A stretch of 64,000 bases of DNA from Pomacea canaliculata (Eukaryota > Mollusca > Gastropoda > Architaenioglossa > Ampullariidae). The position numbers and the translations under genes are program-made. The stretch covers positions 8,894,007-8,958,006 of the forward strand of contig NC_037592.1 in the NCBI RefSeq assembly GCF_003073045.1, written 5' to 3'. Of this stretch, positions 54,029 through 64,000 are shown piece after piece (the stretch's first letter is position 1; every line of letters begins with the position of its first letter). The notes beneath the pieces are model-generated. The model saw only the letters and a program-made list of their open reading frames with translations, was not told where the DNA came from and ran no database searches.

Positions 54029-56984
54029 CTGTTGCTGTTGTGGAAAGGTTGGTATAAGTGTCTGTTGTTACTTTCTCATCAAAAGTCGAAGAGACATCTG
54101 TTGTCGTTGGTGAAGTAACTGACGAGTCGATGATGCAAGAAGTGTTCTGGTAAACGATGTTGTCGAGGTAGAAGTTTGTTTCTCGGCTAAAATAATAATC
54201 ATCTCTCTTCTCTCCTCGAAACTGCATCTGAAAAAGTAGTATATTTTTGGAAAAAATCTTTCAACATGGGGATACATAAGAAATTGGATAAATAATGAGT
54301 CAGGTTGACACAAAACTATGAATCTTTTCCTAATTAGATACGCAAAAGATATGTGCAGAGAATTATGGTGTCAAACCCTTCTGAGTTATTTATGGTCCTT
54401 GTTGTCAATGTGACTAAAGGACATTCTGAAGATTGAAGTTGACAGAATATTTCATTAAGAGAGGATGGTCAGTCTTTTCTAAAAATCAGGGAAGAGCAAA
54501 TATAAGCCTGGGTTACAAGGATTTAATAATAAAAATATCAGCTTGTTAGTCACACATACATGAGAATGAACCCTCAGGAGAGTTACAGAAGGGCCGATAA
54601 AAGAAGTGGAGACATAAAAATCAGGAGCATCAAACTGATCTCAGTGGTGCTATAACACAAATACCCCATGCGTACATATCAAATGAATAAGAAATAGGTC
54701 GTCTGCTCCTGTTGTTCACTTACCTTGTTGACATTTAATATCGTCATACAGGCATGTCATATTTTTCTGTTAAGTTTTAGCAGTTTGGCTTAGGCTTTGA
54801 GTAACTCTGCCTAAGAAAAGGTTATTTTTAATGGAAGTTGACCTAATGCAATATGGATAAATAAATATAGCGTGAATATACCAGATGATTGGTTTAAGAA
54901 GAAAATAGGTCCCTACAGGACAATAGCATCTACAGCTGGTTAGGAGAACTACTAATTAATTTATTCCGTGTTAATCTACAAAGTCTCCCTGCATGTTATA
55001 TTTATGTTTCATTGCTTTAACATGAGTGTTTATATTGTTATCAGTCTGTCATTTGTAGTTTATTAACTTGTCTGCTGTAAGCTTAGACACAAGGAGTTTT
55101 TTCCAATGTAACGAGCCAAACATTTTCGTACAGAAGCAGGCTGGCTGATGCCCCAAAATGAATTAGATATAAGGTGTAATCAATTTGTCGTTTTATCAAT
55201 TATAGATACGATTATCTGATATACTTTTTTGTCTCTGTTGGTTTGAGAGCTCATCAAGTCAGCTGCTTGGATCAACTAGCAGAAGAAACTTGTGGTTTAC
55301 TGTTCGTCTAGTGCACAGTAAGTGAGGTGGGGACACAACTCAAAGTGCACCGATTACAAACTAGTTGTTAGAACAGTTGTGATGTATAATTTGTAAAATT
55401 AGTTTACCTGAAACTTTCCTCTCTGATTGACGCTAACATTTTTGTTAACATGGTGCCATGTGTCTGGGTTGTTGTCATTAGAATTAGCGAACCACAAAAC
55501 CTCGCATCCTGAGGTGAAATTACACAACCGAAGACTCAGTCTGCCCCCGTCAGTGTCATCAAACTTGTAATCAAACTGGACACAGATGGTCGTGACATTG
55601 TCTTCACAGGACAAGGGACTGGTGAGAATGGCGTGGTCTCCCTGTTTAGCCCAACTCATGCCGGCATAAGCTTCGCCATCTGAGAAACATGACAAACAGA
55701 TTTCAGTGATTTAAAAGTACGACATAAAATATTGATGTAAACACGATAAAAGTGATGAACACATCAAGCCCCAGATTTTCAAAGACTAACACTGGTCTAT
55801 TCGCGTGTTCCTGTTGTGTGTGTGTGTTTTGTAGCACAACACGACGCAGTAAAGGTAACGATATATAAAAAAAAAAGACATTTACTGTCGAGTTCCCATT
55901 GTGTTCCAGTGCCAGAGCTTGTCCAGTGCATTTATCTGAAACATATTTTGTTACATTTGTTAAACATCTGTCTGTCTATAATACCATTTCGTTTTGTGGG
56001 TCTATCATACAGGGTGTCTTAAAATTAGCTCCTTCTTCTATAACTCGCTCTGACAAACCTACTTATCCACCCTGTACTATTATCAGTCAATCTACCTATC
56101 TTATTTTCTTCCTGTAAATCTCTGTGGCAGTCGGGTAAAGAGTCCTTCCAGTGTCTGACAGAAACTTCTACATTATTACAAACTAGTTTTACCAAGCACA
56201 AGAGCCAAAATTTTCATGACAAATTCTAAAACACACTAAAACATTAACATAAATCAGTGTCAGCACATGTGACATGACACAGACTTGTGTGACTTTCCCA
56301 TGTCATTAATAGTAAGTCAGCAAAGTGTACAAAGATTTACTGGATTACAGATGCCAGACACAAGAAATCCAAATTGGAAATAGTCAATACACATCATAAA
56401 CTAAATCACACCACGACACTAAACATACCTCCACTCTTCAACCCAATGTTCCTTTGATCGCAGATTTCACTGAAATGTGAGGCAGAAAAAATGTTACCAT
56501 ATGTTACAGAACAGAATGAAACAAGAGATTTTTCACTCATTAAAGATAATAGTATACATCTTTTATGAAAAACAAATGCATAATTTTTGTTTGTCCCTGC
56601 TTATAGGAATTAATACTTGCTAACCGTTTGCTTTCAAATATTGACACGTTGATTGATATACTTTCTACTCGAGACTCACACAAACACATTTTAATGGTGT
56701 AGGATTCAATTCTTTCCCAGCAGACAGGAAGACAACGGTCAACTGCCTACCATTCGTTCCATAACATGTCATTTTTTTTGGATGTTTCGCTAAGTAATTT
56801 GTATCTGTTGCATAAAGAACTCGCTTGAAAAGTAAACATAGAAATAACTGCATCGTAATTTGGCATAAATGATTGCTTGTGAAAACAGTTGTGACACTAA
56901 CCTTTCGTAAAGTTTTGCATTTCCATACAGAAAGCGGCACCAGAGAAACATGGTGAGGATGGTGAACGGTCGAAGGACAGCCAT
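54029..56984 (-). CDS. MAM-domain protein, unit 8 (damaged third exon)
   Basis: Exons: 56984-56902 (signal peptide MAVLRPFTILTMFLWC...), 56469-56429 (EICDQRNIGLKSGG), 55935-55886 (remnant of exon 3), 55679-55408 (core, LTSPLSCEDNVTTICVQF) and 54227-54029 (MQFRGEK, FYLDNIVYQNTSC, Thr-rich stalk). Exon 3 has lost 25 nt compared with unit 7, removing the first MAM cysteine pair region and shifting frame if included. Exon 3 is normally phase 1 at both ends, so skipping it joins exons 2 and 4 in frame (595 nt, ending in phase 1). The rest is well preserved. No membrane exon follows. Either a pseudogene in early decay or a product with a shortened MAM domain. Confidence 0.6.
56010..56074. mobile_element. 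Tiny mariner-type MITE, copy in unit 8
   Basis: Ends cagggtg...ccaccctg with TA flanks, 65 bp. Same intron position as at 38928 and 49161, so the insertion predates all three units. Confidence 0.55.
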
Positions 56985-57471
56985 CGAGGTTTAACTTTGA
57001 TTAGGAAGTAAATAATCGGTTGATTATTTTTCATTGGCATAAAAACACCAAAATAATTGACACAATCCTAGAACAAGCTTTTTATTAAATGTAAAGAAAC
57101 TTGTATCGGGGAGTAATGAAGGAAAACGCAAGCAGCAATCACCTAAGAAGTTGACTAAGAGCTGCTGTCACCTCGAGAGAGGTCAAGAGGTCAATTTGGT
57201 CAAGTGATACAACACAGAACGAAATAGAAGCAGGATAGACTGACAATAAAAGCAACAATAGCATAGAGAATCTTGTTAACGGTGAGGCCAGACAAAGATC
57301 CTATATAACAGTTCATGTACCTTCATTTTCTTGTGTGTTAATCGTAAAGTTACCCAAAACATTTTAAAGACTCACAATGAAATGAAGACCACTGTCTAAG
57401 AGAATCTGGCAAACACTGTGTGAGCTGTTGTCAACCTACAGGCGATGTCTTCAGCAGCATCTCCGATACCA

Positions 57472-57479
57472 TGACGTCA
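57472..57479. promoter_or_regulatory. CRE-like TGACGTCA upstream of unit 8, proximal
   Basis: A perfect TGACGTCA 488 bp upstream of the unit 8 ATG, overlapping a CACGTG E-box-like word ('gtcacgtgg'). A second octamer is 57 bp further upstream at 57536. Confidence 0.4.
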
Positions 57480-57535
57480 CGTGGCTGTTGGCTGCACGAG
57501 CGCGCATGTCATTATTTCTTCTTCCGGTTAAAAAC

Positions 57536-57543
57536 TGACGTCA
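57536..57543. promoter_or_regulatory. CRE-like TGACGTCA upstream of unit 8, distal
   Basis: Second perfect octamer in the same upstream region, 552 bp from the ATG. That distance matches the single site of units 1-3. Confidence 0.4.
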
Positions 57544-57544
57544 G

Positions 57545-58620
57545 TACGCACCGCCAGTCCACAGGGTTGATATGAAGACACGGCACAGCAGACGACACTC
57601 TGGTGTTATCGGGGATTAGGAGAAGTGTGTCTTCCTGATTTATTTGCAAGTTTCAAAAAACCGGATGTGAGTCTGATGAGTTTAGCCGTGATGCTTTTCT
57701 GGAGATTCTGTGTGCTATGCATACAATTGTGTATTGTCACATTGTGTTAGTGTGTTCAACGAGAGGTTGGGACACACACACACCTCAGCTATATAGCTCT
57801 CATTATTTTTTATATCAATGTCCAGACATACTTTGCTTGCACAAAATTACTCATCGGACCACAAAATCAACAAAATGGCGAAAGCGACTTTCAACTCCAA
57901 CTAAGTAACCGTATTTGTCTGCTTTGAGCCTGGTTATTAATAATAATACAACATGCAAACCTGTAGCAGTGGCTTGACTTGATGTAAACACTATATTTCT
58001 GTACACCGCTAGTAACAACGCCTCTTGTTCTTCCCAACGCGGTCACGTGGTACCACGAGGATCCTCCTAGACAAATATGGTTGCATGCCGAGTATTAGAC
58101 ATTTTTAGACTCTTAGCCTCCTCTGGCTCTCCCTGCTTTACAGTATACTATTTACATCAAAAATTTATCTGACTGCTGCATTTGGTATTTTTCAATGATG
58201 CTAACATAAGTGATGCTTTAACAGAACTATAATCTTAAACCCAGTAATCTGTAGTGATGATAAATTACCATCTCAATATCTGGCAAAAACGGAGAGATGT
58301 TTTTGCCGGAGCCATGGAATGGTTTGAACACGATGTCCATCTTCATCGGCTGCAGCTTTGTCCAACATGAAGTCGCACTCAGCTGATGTTTACAGTGTTT
58401 CTCTTGTCCATTTCTTCGTAAGATGTAACTGGGATTAACAACTCTAATCCAGGTCTAAAGTTAAGCCGCAGAATCTTTACATCCTTCCATCTCAACACTA
58501 ACTCCAATGTGTAATGGTAAGCAAAATGTGTCCACAGCTATCATCAAAACAAAACAAAATAACGCTTTAAAACAAAAAACACGATCCATAATTCAGTTAA
58601 ACTTTCAGAAAAAAATTTTT
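57545..58620. other. Intergenic, between unit 8 and the relic
   Basis: The first 80 bp share words with the upstream segments of units 6 and 7 ('cagcagacgacac', 'caggaag'-like). The rest shows no exon or named repeat. The five-exon remainder of the relic unit is not found here. Confidence 0.4.
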
Positions 58621-58626
58621 GCTTAC

Positions 58627-59135
58627 CTACAACCAGGTCCAGTGTATCCAGGGTAGCAGTCTTCTCCAGAGCATTTGAAGAAAGAAAAGTAAGATTATTC
58701 CAGATAATGAGTCAAGCAGAAAAGGAAACAGGTAGAAGCATAAACTCGGAATAAAGATGCAGCGAGTTCTGTTCAGACCTAACACGAATCATGATCTTCT
58801 CCTCTTCTTTAATGTTTGGCGCCGTGACAGTTGATGACTGAGGATCGACTTCTGCCTTCACCATCTTGGCGAGCGAACATCGTTCTCCCTGTCCACCATC
58901 CCTCCATGTGATGCCATTGTGTAGATTCTATTGTTTCTCTGTCGACCGTATAACCTTCACTGAACAGTCAACACATCTGAGTAAATGATTAGTTGTGCAT
59001 TTAAAAGGTGCCATGAGATACAGAATTGCTACAACTGTTATTGAGCAGTCACCCCTTGTAGCATGTCCCAACAGGAAAAGGCACAAACAAAACTTAGGAC
59101 AACATTGGTGAAGGGTAGAAGGATTAACACGAATG
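58627..59135 (-). pseudogene. Relic unit: signal-peptide-like and cysteine exons only
   Basis: Minus-strand sequence from about 59135 to 59053 reads ITFVLILLPFTNVVLSFVCA, which aligns with the signal-peptide exons of units 6-8 but begins with ATA instead of ATG and has an upstream stop in frame. About 58665-58627 reads CSGEDCYPGYTGPGCR with a good donor (gtaagc), a clear relative of exon 2. The acceptor is degraded. No MAM exons follow before unit 8 begins. It is probably a truncated duplicate. The extra cysteines make the exon look like the end of an EGF-like repeat. Confidence 0.55.
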
Positions 59136-59304
59136 TTATTTACAAGGTAAGTAAATAGTTTGCTCTTTACCAATGTTAGAACAAGACACTTCATTTGCGT
59201 GAATTCATATCTAAGGAAGCTGACAAGTTTGTAAGAACAAAACTAAATTTCACAGACAGACAATTTATTAAAGTTGTTTTAGTTGGAATTAATTGGTTTT
59301 AGCT

Positions 59305-59492
59305 TTGTTTGTTTGTTTGTTTGTTTGTTTGTTTGTTTGTTTGTTTGTTTGTTGGTTGGTTGGTTGGTTGGTTGGTTAGTTGGTTGGTTAGTTGGTTGGT
59401 TGGTTGGTTGTTGGGGTTGGGTTGGGTTGGGTTGATGTGTTTGGGTGGGTGGATGGATGTGTTTGTGTTGATTTTGGTGGTGGTGGTGGTGG

Positions 59493-59577
<85 letters not shown>
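59305..59577. repeat. Compound microsatellite: (GTTT)n, (GTTG)n, (GGT)n, (GAT)n
   Basis: About 270 bp of successive simple repeats between the relic and unit 9. They open long frames on both strands (Cys-Leu-Phe-Val, Asn-Gln-Pro-Thr, poly-His, poly-Ser, poly-Met) that are not genes. Confidence 0.95.
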
Positions 59578-59578
<1 letters not shown>

Positions 59579-60088
59579 TAACAACAACAGTCGGTGAAAT
59601 CATTATTTCTTCCGCTGCCGTAAAACTTCGGTCTGTGATGACCTTCCATACGAAGGCGACTCGCGGTAAACATCGCCATTCTCGCACGCAAGTGAACACA
59701 CCAACGTCCAAGGCTCGATCTTAGCTACAAAATAACCTCCGTCTTGATCGTAAACATTCTAAAAAGCCAGTCGGAAAGAGAGTAGATAGACCATAGGTTG
59801 CATGCCGTCCACACTCTGTACAATATTTCGTACTCTATTTTGATATCTTTGTACCAACACTTTTCTCTCTACTCACTCTTTCCGTCTGGCTGATAAGGAT
59901 CTCTTTTATAATTTGATCACGCATTGGCCCCACATTGTTTCTCCTTGTTTTATGGCTTTGGTTGTTTCTAAGTAATCGTTCATGGACTCACAAGCCATCG
60001 AATGAAAATATATCAAATAGTTAAACTTTTAGGGTTGCCATACTTCACAAGAAATAAAGTTTATTTTTCTTTGTTAATTGAGTCTTAC

Positions 60089-63000
60089 CTGTACCAAAAT
60101 CAGTAGTTTGGTGTGTAAAGAATGGTGCTCTTGAAAACACTTTAAATTTAGAAGTGTAGTTAGAGAGGGAACTTCTGTAGACGAGTAATCTACCGCCGAT
60201 GGCTTGGTGGTGCAGGAAGTGTTTTTGTAGACGATGTTGTCGAGATAGAAGTTTGTTTCTTGAAACCACGAGTCTTCTATCTTCTCTCCTTGAAACTGTA
60301 TCTGAAGAGAGGCGGTTAAGATGGGATCAGATCAGTCAAAATATAGTTAGCACATGTGTTCGTGTAAAATCATACACACACACACCATCGTCCTTAACCA
60401 AGACACTTGCAAGATGACTGATTTGTTTCCAGTCAGCCTTAGTGGACCTGTTCTCTGGTGCTGCTATCTGTCTGGAAACAAACTAATCAACTCGAGAGTC
60501 ACCGTCTCTTCCTTTTGTCTCTCTTTCTTTTTTTCGGTCTCACTAGTAACTAAATTATTTTTGCTTTATGTTGTGGTAAGTCACACACATTAACATCTCT
60601 ACCAGTTGAAATAGTCATGAAATGTCAAGGTAAGTCTGAAATTTTTCCTGGGTTATTCATGCCATTTATTGACTAACCTTTGAAGATGACCTTTTGTTTC
60701 TTTGTGAATCGTATCAACAAATATTGTGTCTGTTTGGCTTCTTATATTATCTTCTACTCTAACTATACTTGTGCCTATCTGAATTCATATACTTATTAAT
60801 TAAATAGCCCATTATATTTTAATCACTGAACTGCAGTAAATAGTAGAAATACTTGTATGAACCATATCAAATTGCTGAAGAGTATCGAAATTTGGTTAAA
60901 ATGCTAGAAATGATGATAAAATGTAGACATCTAAAATAAATTAATTACAAATAACGAAGCAAGTGGAAGAAAGAAATTTTCAAAAAAAGAAAAATAATAA
61001 TAACCCTGATATGGTATTAAAACCTATTTACTTTTTAAAAACAGTAAGAAGGCAGGCCTAGAACATTATTTATTTGGGTTTCATTCAATACAGAACGGTG
61101 CATTACTCTTGTTAAGAACTTTGGCGGTATACAAATTTTAGCAAAGTTTATTTACCTGAAACTGTCCGTGTTGAGTTAAGGTGACAGTTTTGTTTACTTG
61201 GTACCAGGACCATTCATTTTTGTCACCAGAATTAGCGAACCACAAATCCTCACATGCTCTATTGTCGTGACACAGTTTAAGAGTCAGTCTGCCCCCGTCA
61301 CGGTCATTAAACATGAAACGAAACTGGACACAGATCGTCGTGAAGTTGTCTTCACACATCCACGGACTGGTGAGAGTCGCTATGGCTCCTTCATACCTTC
61401 CTTTCATGTCGGCAAAAGCTTCGCTGTCTAACAACAAAGTCGATATAAAGACGAAAAATCAAGTGAAACAGTTAATATTAATTATTGTTAAAATGCTAGA
61501 GCTAATAACGAGCTAGCTAATGAGTTACTAAAGACAAGTTATTTTTTAAAAAAATATGTTATATCTCCTCTTCCTTTGCACATATCAACCTCTGCCCATG
61601 CAATGAAAATATGATAATTTGTAGGAAAAACGTTAAAAAACCTCGATGACCTGAACACCTAGTTATCGATGGTATAGAAACAAGAAATGTTAAGCCCATG
61701 CCATAATGCGATTAAATAGAAAAGTAAGATAAGTAGCGGACGATGTCACAGAAATCATCATTCTTGTTCTGGTAAATTTTATGGTGATGGCGGAGGTCCT
61801 CATGATGATGATGATGATAATTACTTTTGTTGACTTCCCATTTTGAGCTTGTCCAGTCGCACCAACGACCTTTATTAAATGTGCAACTACCTGCAAACAG
61901 GAAAACATCGTTATTTTATGTGTGACTGTTACAATGAAAACCTGCACTTCTCTACTTACTGACAATTAAAACTCAGCCCAAAGCATGGCGATTTCAATCG
62001 GCATGATTTTCATTTAATTTTAATAATTGTTTTAAATCAGTCTCTTTCCAACAATCTTGTTTAGTTAATTTGCATACATTATACACGGTTCTTACACAGC
62101 GTGCCTCTCATCTGATGTGTAAACATGTGTTACTTATGTGTAACCTTCACAGCATCAGGAAAGTAATATACAACAGCAATGTCACATCTAAACGACAGCA
62201 GCCACTGCATCATCACAAGAGGAAAGCATTAAGGAAATAACAGCTTTTGAGGCCACGTGACCTACCTCCGCTGTCGGCACCAGTGTAACCCTGATAGCAG
62301 ATTCCCCTAAACGGTTCCACAGAAGAAAATTTACATTATATGAAAGAAGTATATCTATTTGTATCACTACAATCACAGAAAAGGAAACAAACACTGTAGA
62401 CTTTTAGAAAAGTTACAAAACATGAAATTTAAGAATAAGTACCTGTCCTACTAGCTACCTGGAAACATGTAGCCTTCAAACAAACACACCTGCACACCTG
62501 CAGTTTATGTCTACACTCCCTAACCCTTTTCTACATTTGGCTTGAAACTGCAAGACTTCACTGACACTCTGTAACGTGTTGACTAATTACAAGTACAAGA
62601 ACCAGATGAGCAGTTATCCTTTTAACTACATTTATGGACACTTCATGCCAAATACTTTCAACAAATATAAAAATTAAAAAAAATCCAACAAAAAACAGTA
62701 TCAATATTAATTTTACGAGACTTGACCCGTTCTAGGGGTCAAACGTTTGTCACAGGTACGATGCTACTCAAGACAGACAAACATGCAGTAACAGAACTAA
62801 AACTTTTGTTTGTACCAGATGTAGAAATCTTAGCTTTTTTAACAGCTTTTAAAGTCAAAGTCAAAGAAGCTTGAGTTTGAGAGTTCTCCTTTCAATCACT
62901 CCATTGGTCGACATAACTGCTGATCACTGCGTAAAACTACAGAGTTGGTGTAACATGAACAATAAGTAAACTTGTTAAAGCTTCTTTGGACGCTGTTGAG

Positions 63001-63235
63001 ACTTTCAAACAGGATGCATATACATGTACATGTAAACAGTACAGCCTAACATGTCTTACTTACAGGTCGAGGGGATCGAGCCAATCACGCGTTTTATAGA
63101 CAGAATAGTGAAAGTATGTAGGAGTAGTTTTATAGCAAACTTTCCCAACCTGTTATTCACTGCAGCACAATTTCCGACCAACACGACGCCCCACAGCTTC
63201 AGACACACAATGAAGAACAGACTGAAGGCAGCCAT
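60089..63235 (-). CDS. MAM-domain protein, unit 9 (stalk frame anomaly, no membrane exon)
   Basis: Exons: 63235-63150 (signal peptide MAAFSLFFIVCLKLWG...), 62306-62266 (GICYQGYTGADSGG), 61890-61825 (CTFNKGRWCDW, four codons shorter than unit 2), 61427-61156 (core, LTSPWMCEDNFTTICVQF, LKLCHDNRACEDLW) and 60301-60089 (IQFQGEK, FYLDNIVYKNTSC, then stalk). The sum is 678 nt. The last exon is 213 nt and ends in phase 0, whereas every other unit ends in phase 1. The first half of its stalk is Ser/Thr-rich in frame, but its end (TTDFGTG) is in the neighbouring frame, so one indel seems to have occurred. Reading on past the donor would stop after VRLN. It is either a secreted form or a gene losing function. 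No membrane exon is found to its left. Confidence 0.65.
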
Positions 63236-64000
63236 TGTGGCTGGACTTTGATGAAGGAAGTTAAATGTTACTCAACTTGACACAAACAGTCGGCACATTG
63301 TGGAATGCCACCTAATGATTAATTATGAAGACAAACAAAACCTTCGGCAACATGGCTGTTGATGCCCTGAAATTAAAAAGGAGTAATGGAAACCAGAAAC
63401 TACTTACGGCAGTCGTTTAGACTGAAGTTCTGAAAATTTCTACATCACTACAGTTATATAAATAATGAAACAACAGAATCCGCGCACCGACAGCCAACGA
63501 AAGAGATTTTTTTCCAGATTTGGGGCTAAAATTTGAAAGCCTTCTTTGTGGTACACTCTCTTCAGTTTTTAATATTTAACTAATCAACTCTCTTGTCCAT
63601 TTTTTGTGTAAAATTTAAATTTTAAACTGTAATTGTTTACTATTTAAATGCGAACACATACTCACATAATGCACGTACATAAATAAATAAACATATGCCA
63701 ATACACTTAAGAAATCGTAATTCATGGATGCACGCCCTTGGCGAGAGACAAATACTGTGCCCCGCCCACCTCCCACATCGCCTCCCAAAAGAGAACCTTT
63801 TATTAAAAAAAATATAGTAATAATTGTACATTTAGGTTTAACTCCCTTTTCTTAACTCAAAATTTAAACAATAAACATAACACATTACTATTCGTGATTG
63901 TCGTGGCCTGCCTCCGATTTGCATTGGCGAGCTCACATGCAGTCAAAACATTTACCAGTCATTCGACAAGTCTAAAGACAATGCCAGTTAATCCGTAAAG
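63236..64000. other. Upstream of unit 9, nothing recognised
   Basis: AT-rich sequence to the window edge. No CRE octamer, exon or named repeat seen. Confidence 0.4.

Noticed and set aside
59279-59711. Long frames rich in Asn-Gln-Pro-Thr, His, Ser, Met or Cys-Leu-Phe-Val
   Set aside because: Translations of simple repeats on both strands, with no conserved counterpart.

Overview
This window is eukaryotic genomic DNA: AT-rich, with GT-AG introns of 0.1-2.5 kb, microsatellites, relics of LINEs and SINEs, and small inverted-repeat transposons. I infer a lophotrochozoan invertebrate, most likely a mollusc, from the compact multi-exon receptor array and the style of the retroposon tails. No species can be fixed from the sequence alone.

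The window holds one gene family in tandem, all on the minus strand. I count nine units plus one relic. Each unit starts with a signal-peptide exon (about 83 nt), then a tiny cysteine exon (about 41 nt, usually C-Y-Q-G-[FY]-T-G), then a single MAM-like domain split over three exons (about 75, exactly 272, and about 190 nt). The last MAM exon also encodes a Ser/Thr-rich stalk. Splice phases repeat from unit to unit (2, 1, 1, 0, 1). Summed exon lengths of the five completed genes divide by three, giving 263, 262, 398, 404 and 378 residues.

Region by region, right to left (direction of transcription): unit 9 (60.1-63.2 kb) has no visible membrane exon and a frame anomaly in its stalk exon. A relic (58.6-59.1 kb) keeps only the first two exons. 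Unit 8 (54.0-57.0 kb) has a damaged third exon that can be skipped in frame. Unit 7 (45.6-50.3 kb) has five exons and no membrane exon of its own. Units 6 (35.7-40.1 kb), 5 (28.8-33.8 kb) and 4 (20.5-26.9 kb) are complete type I receptors with a transmembrane exon and a long cytoplasmic tail carrying three aligned tyrosine motifs. Units 3 (14.4-18.7 kb) and 2 (7.8-11.9 kb) share their ectodomain type with unit 4, but appear to end in a mini-exon and a short hydrophobic terminal exon with almost no tail. Unit 1 (2.2-4.5 kb) has the ectodomain but its 3' end is rearranged or lies off the left edge.

Together this looks like a cluster of paired receptors: near-identical MAM ectodomains joined either to a tyrosine-motif signalling tail or to a short hydrophobic tail. 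That resembles inhibitory/activating or decoy immune-receptor clusters. The signalling role is inferred from motifs; the gene structures are read directly. Homology between the long-tailed unit 4 and short-tailed units 1-3 stops inside an old LINE copy, suggesting the LINE marks where the tails were exchanged. Three short-tail units and unit 8 carry a CRE-type TGACGTCA site about 490-570 bp upstream of the start codon.
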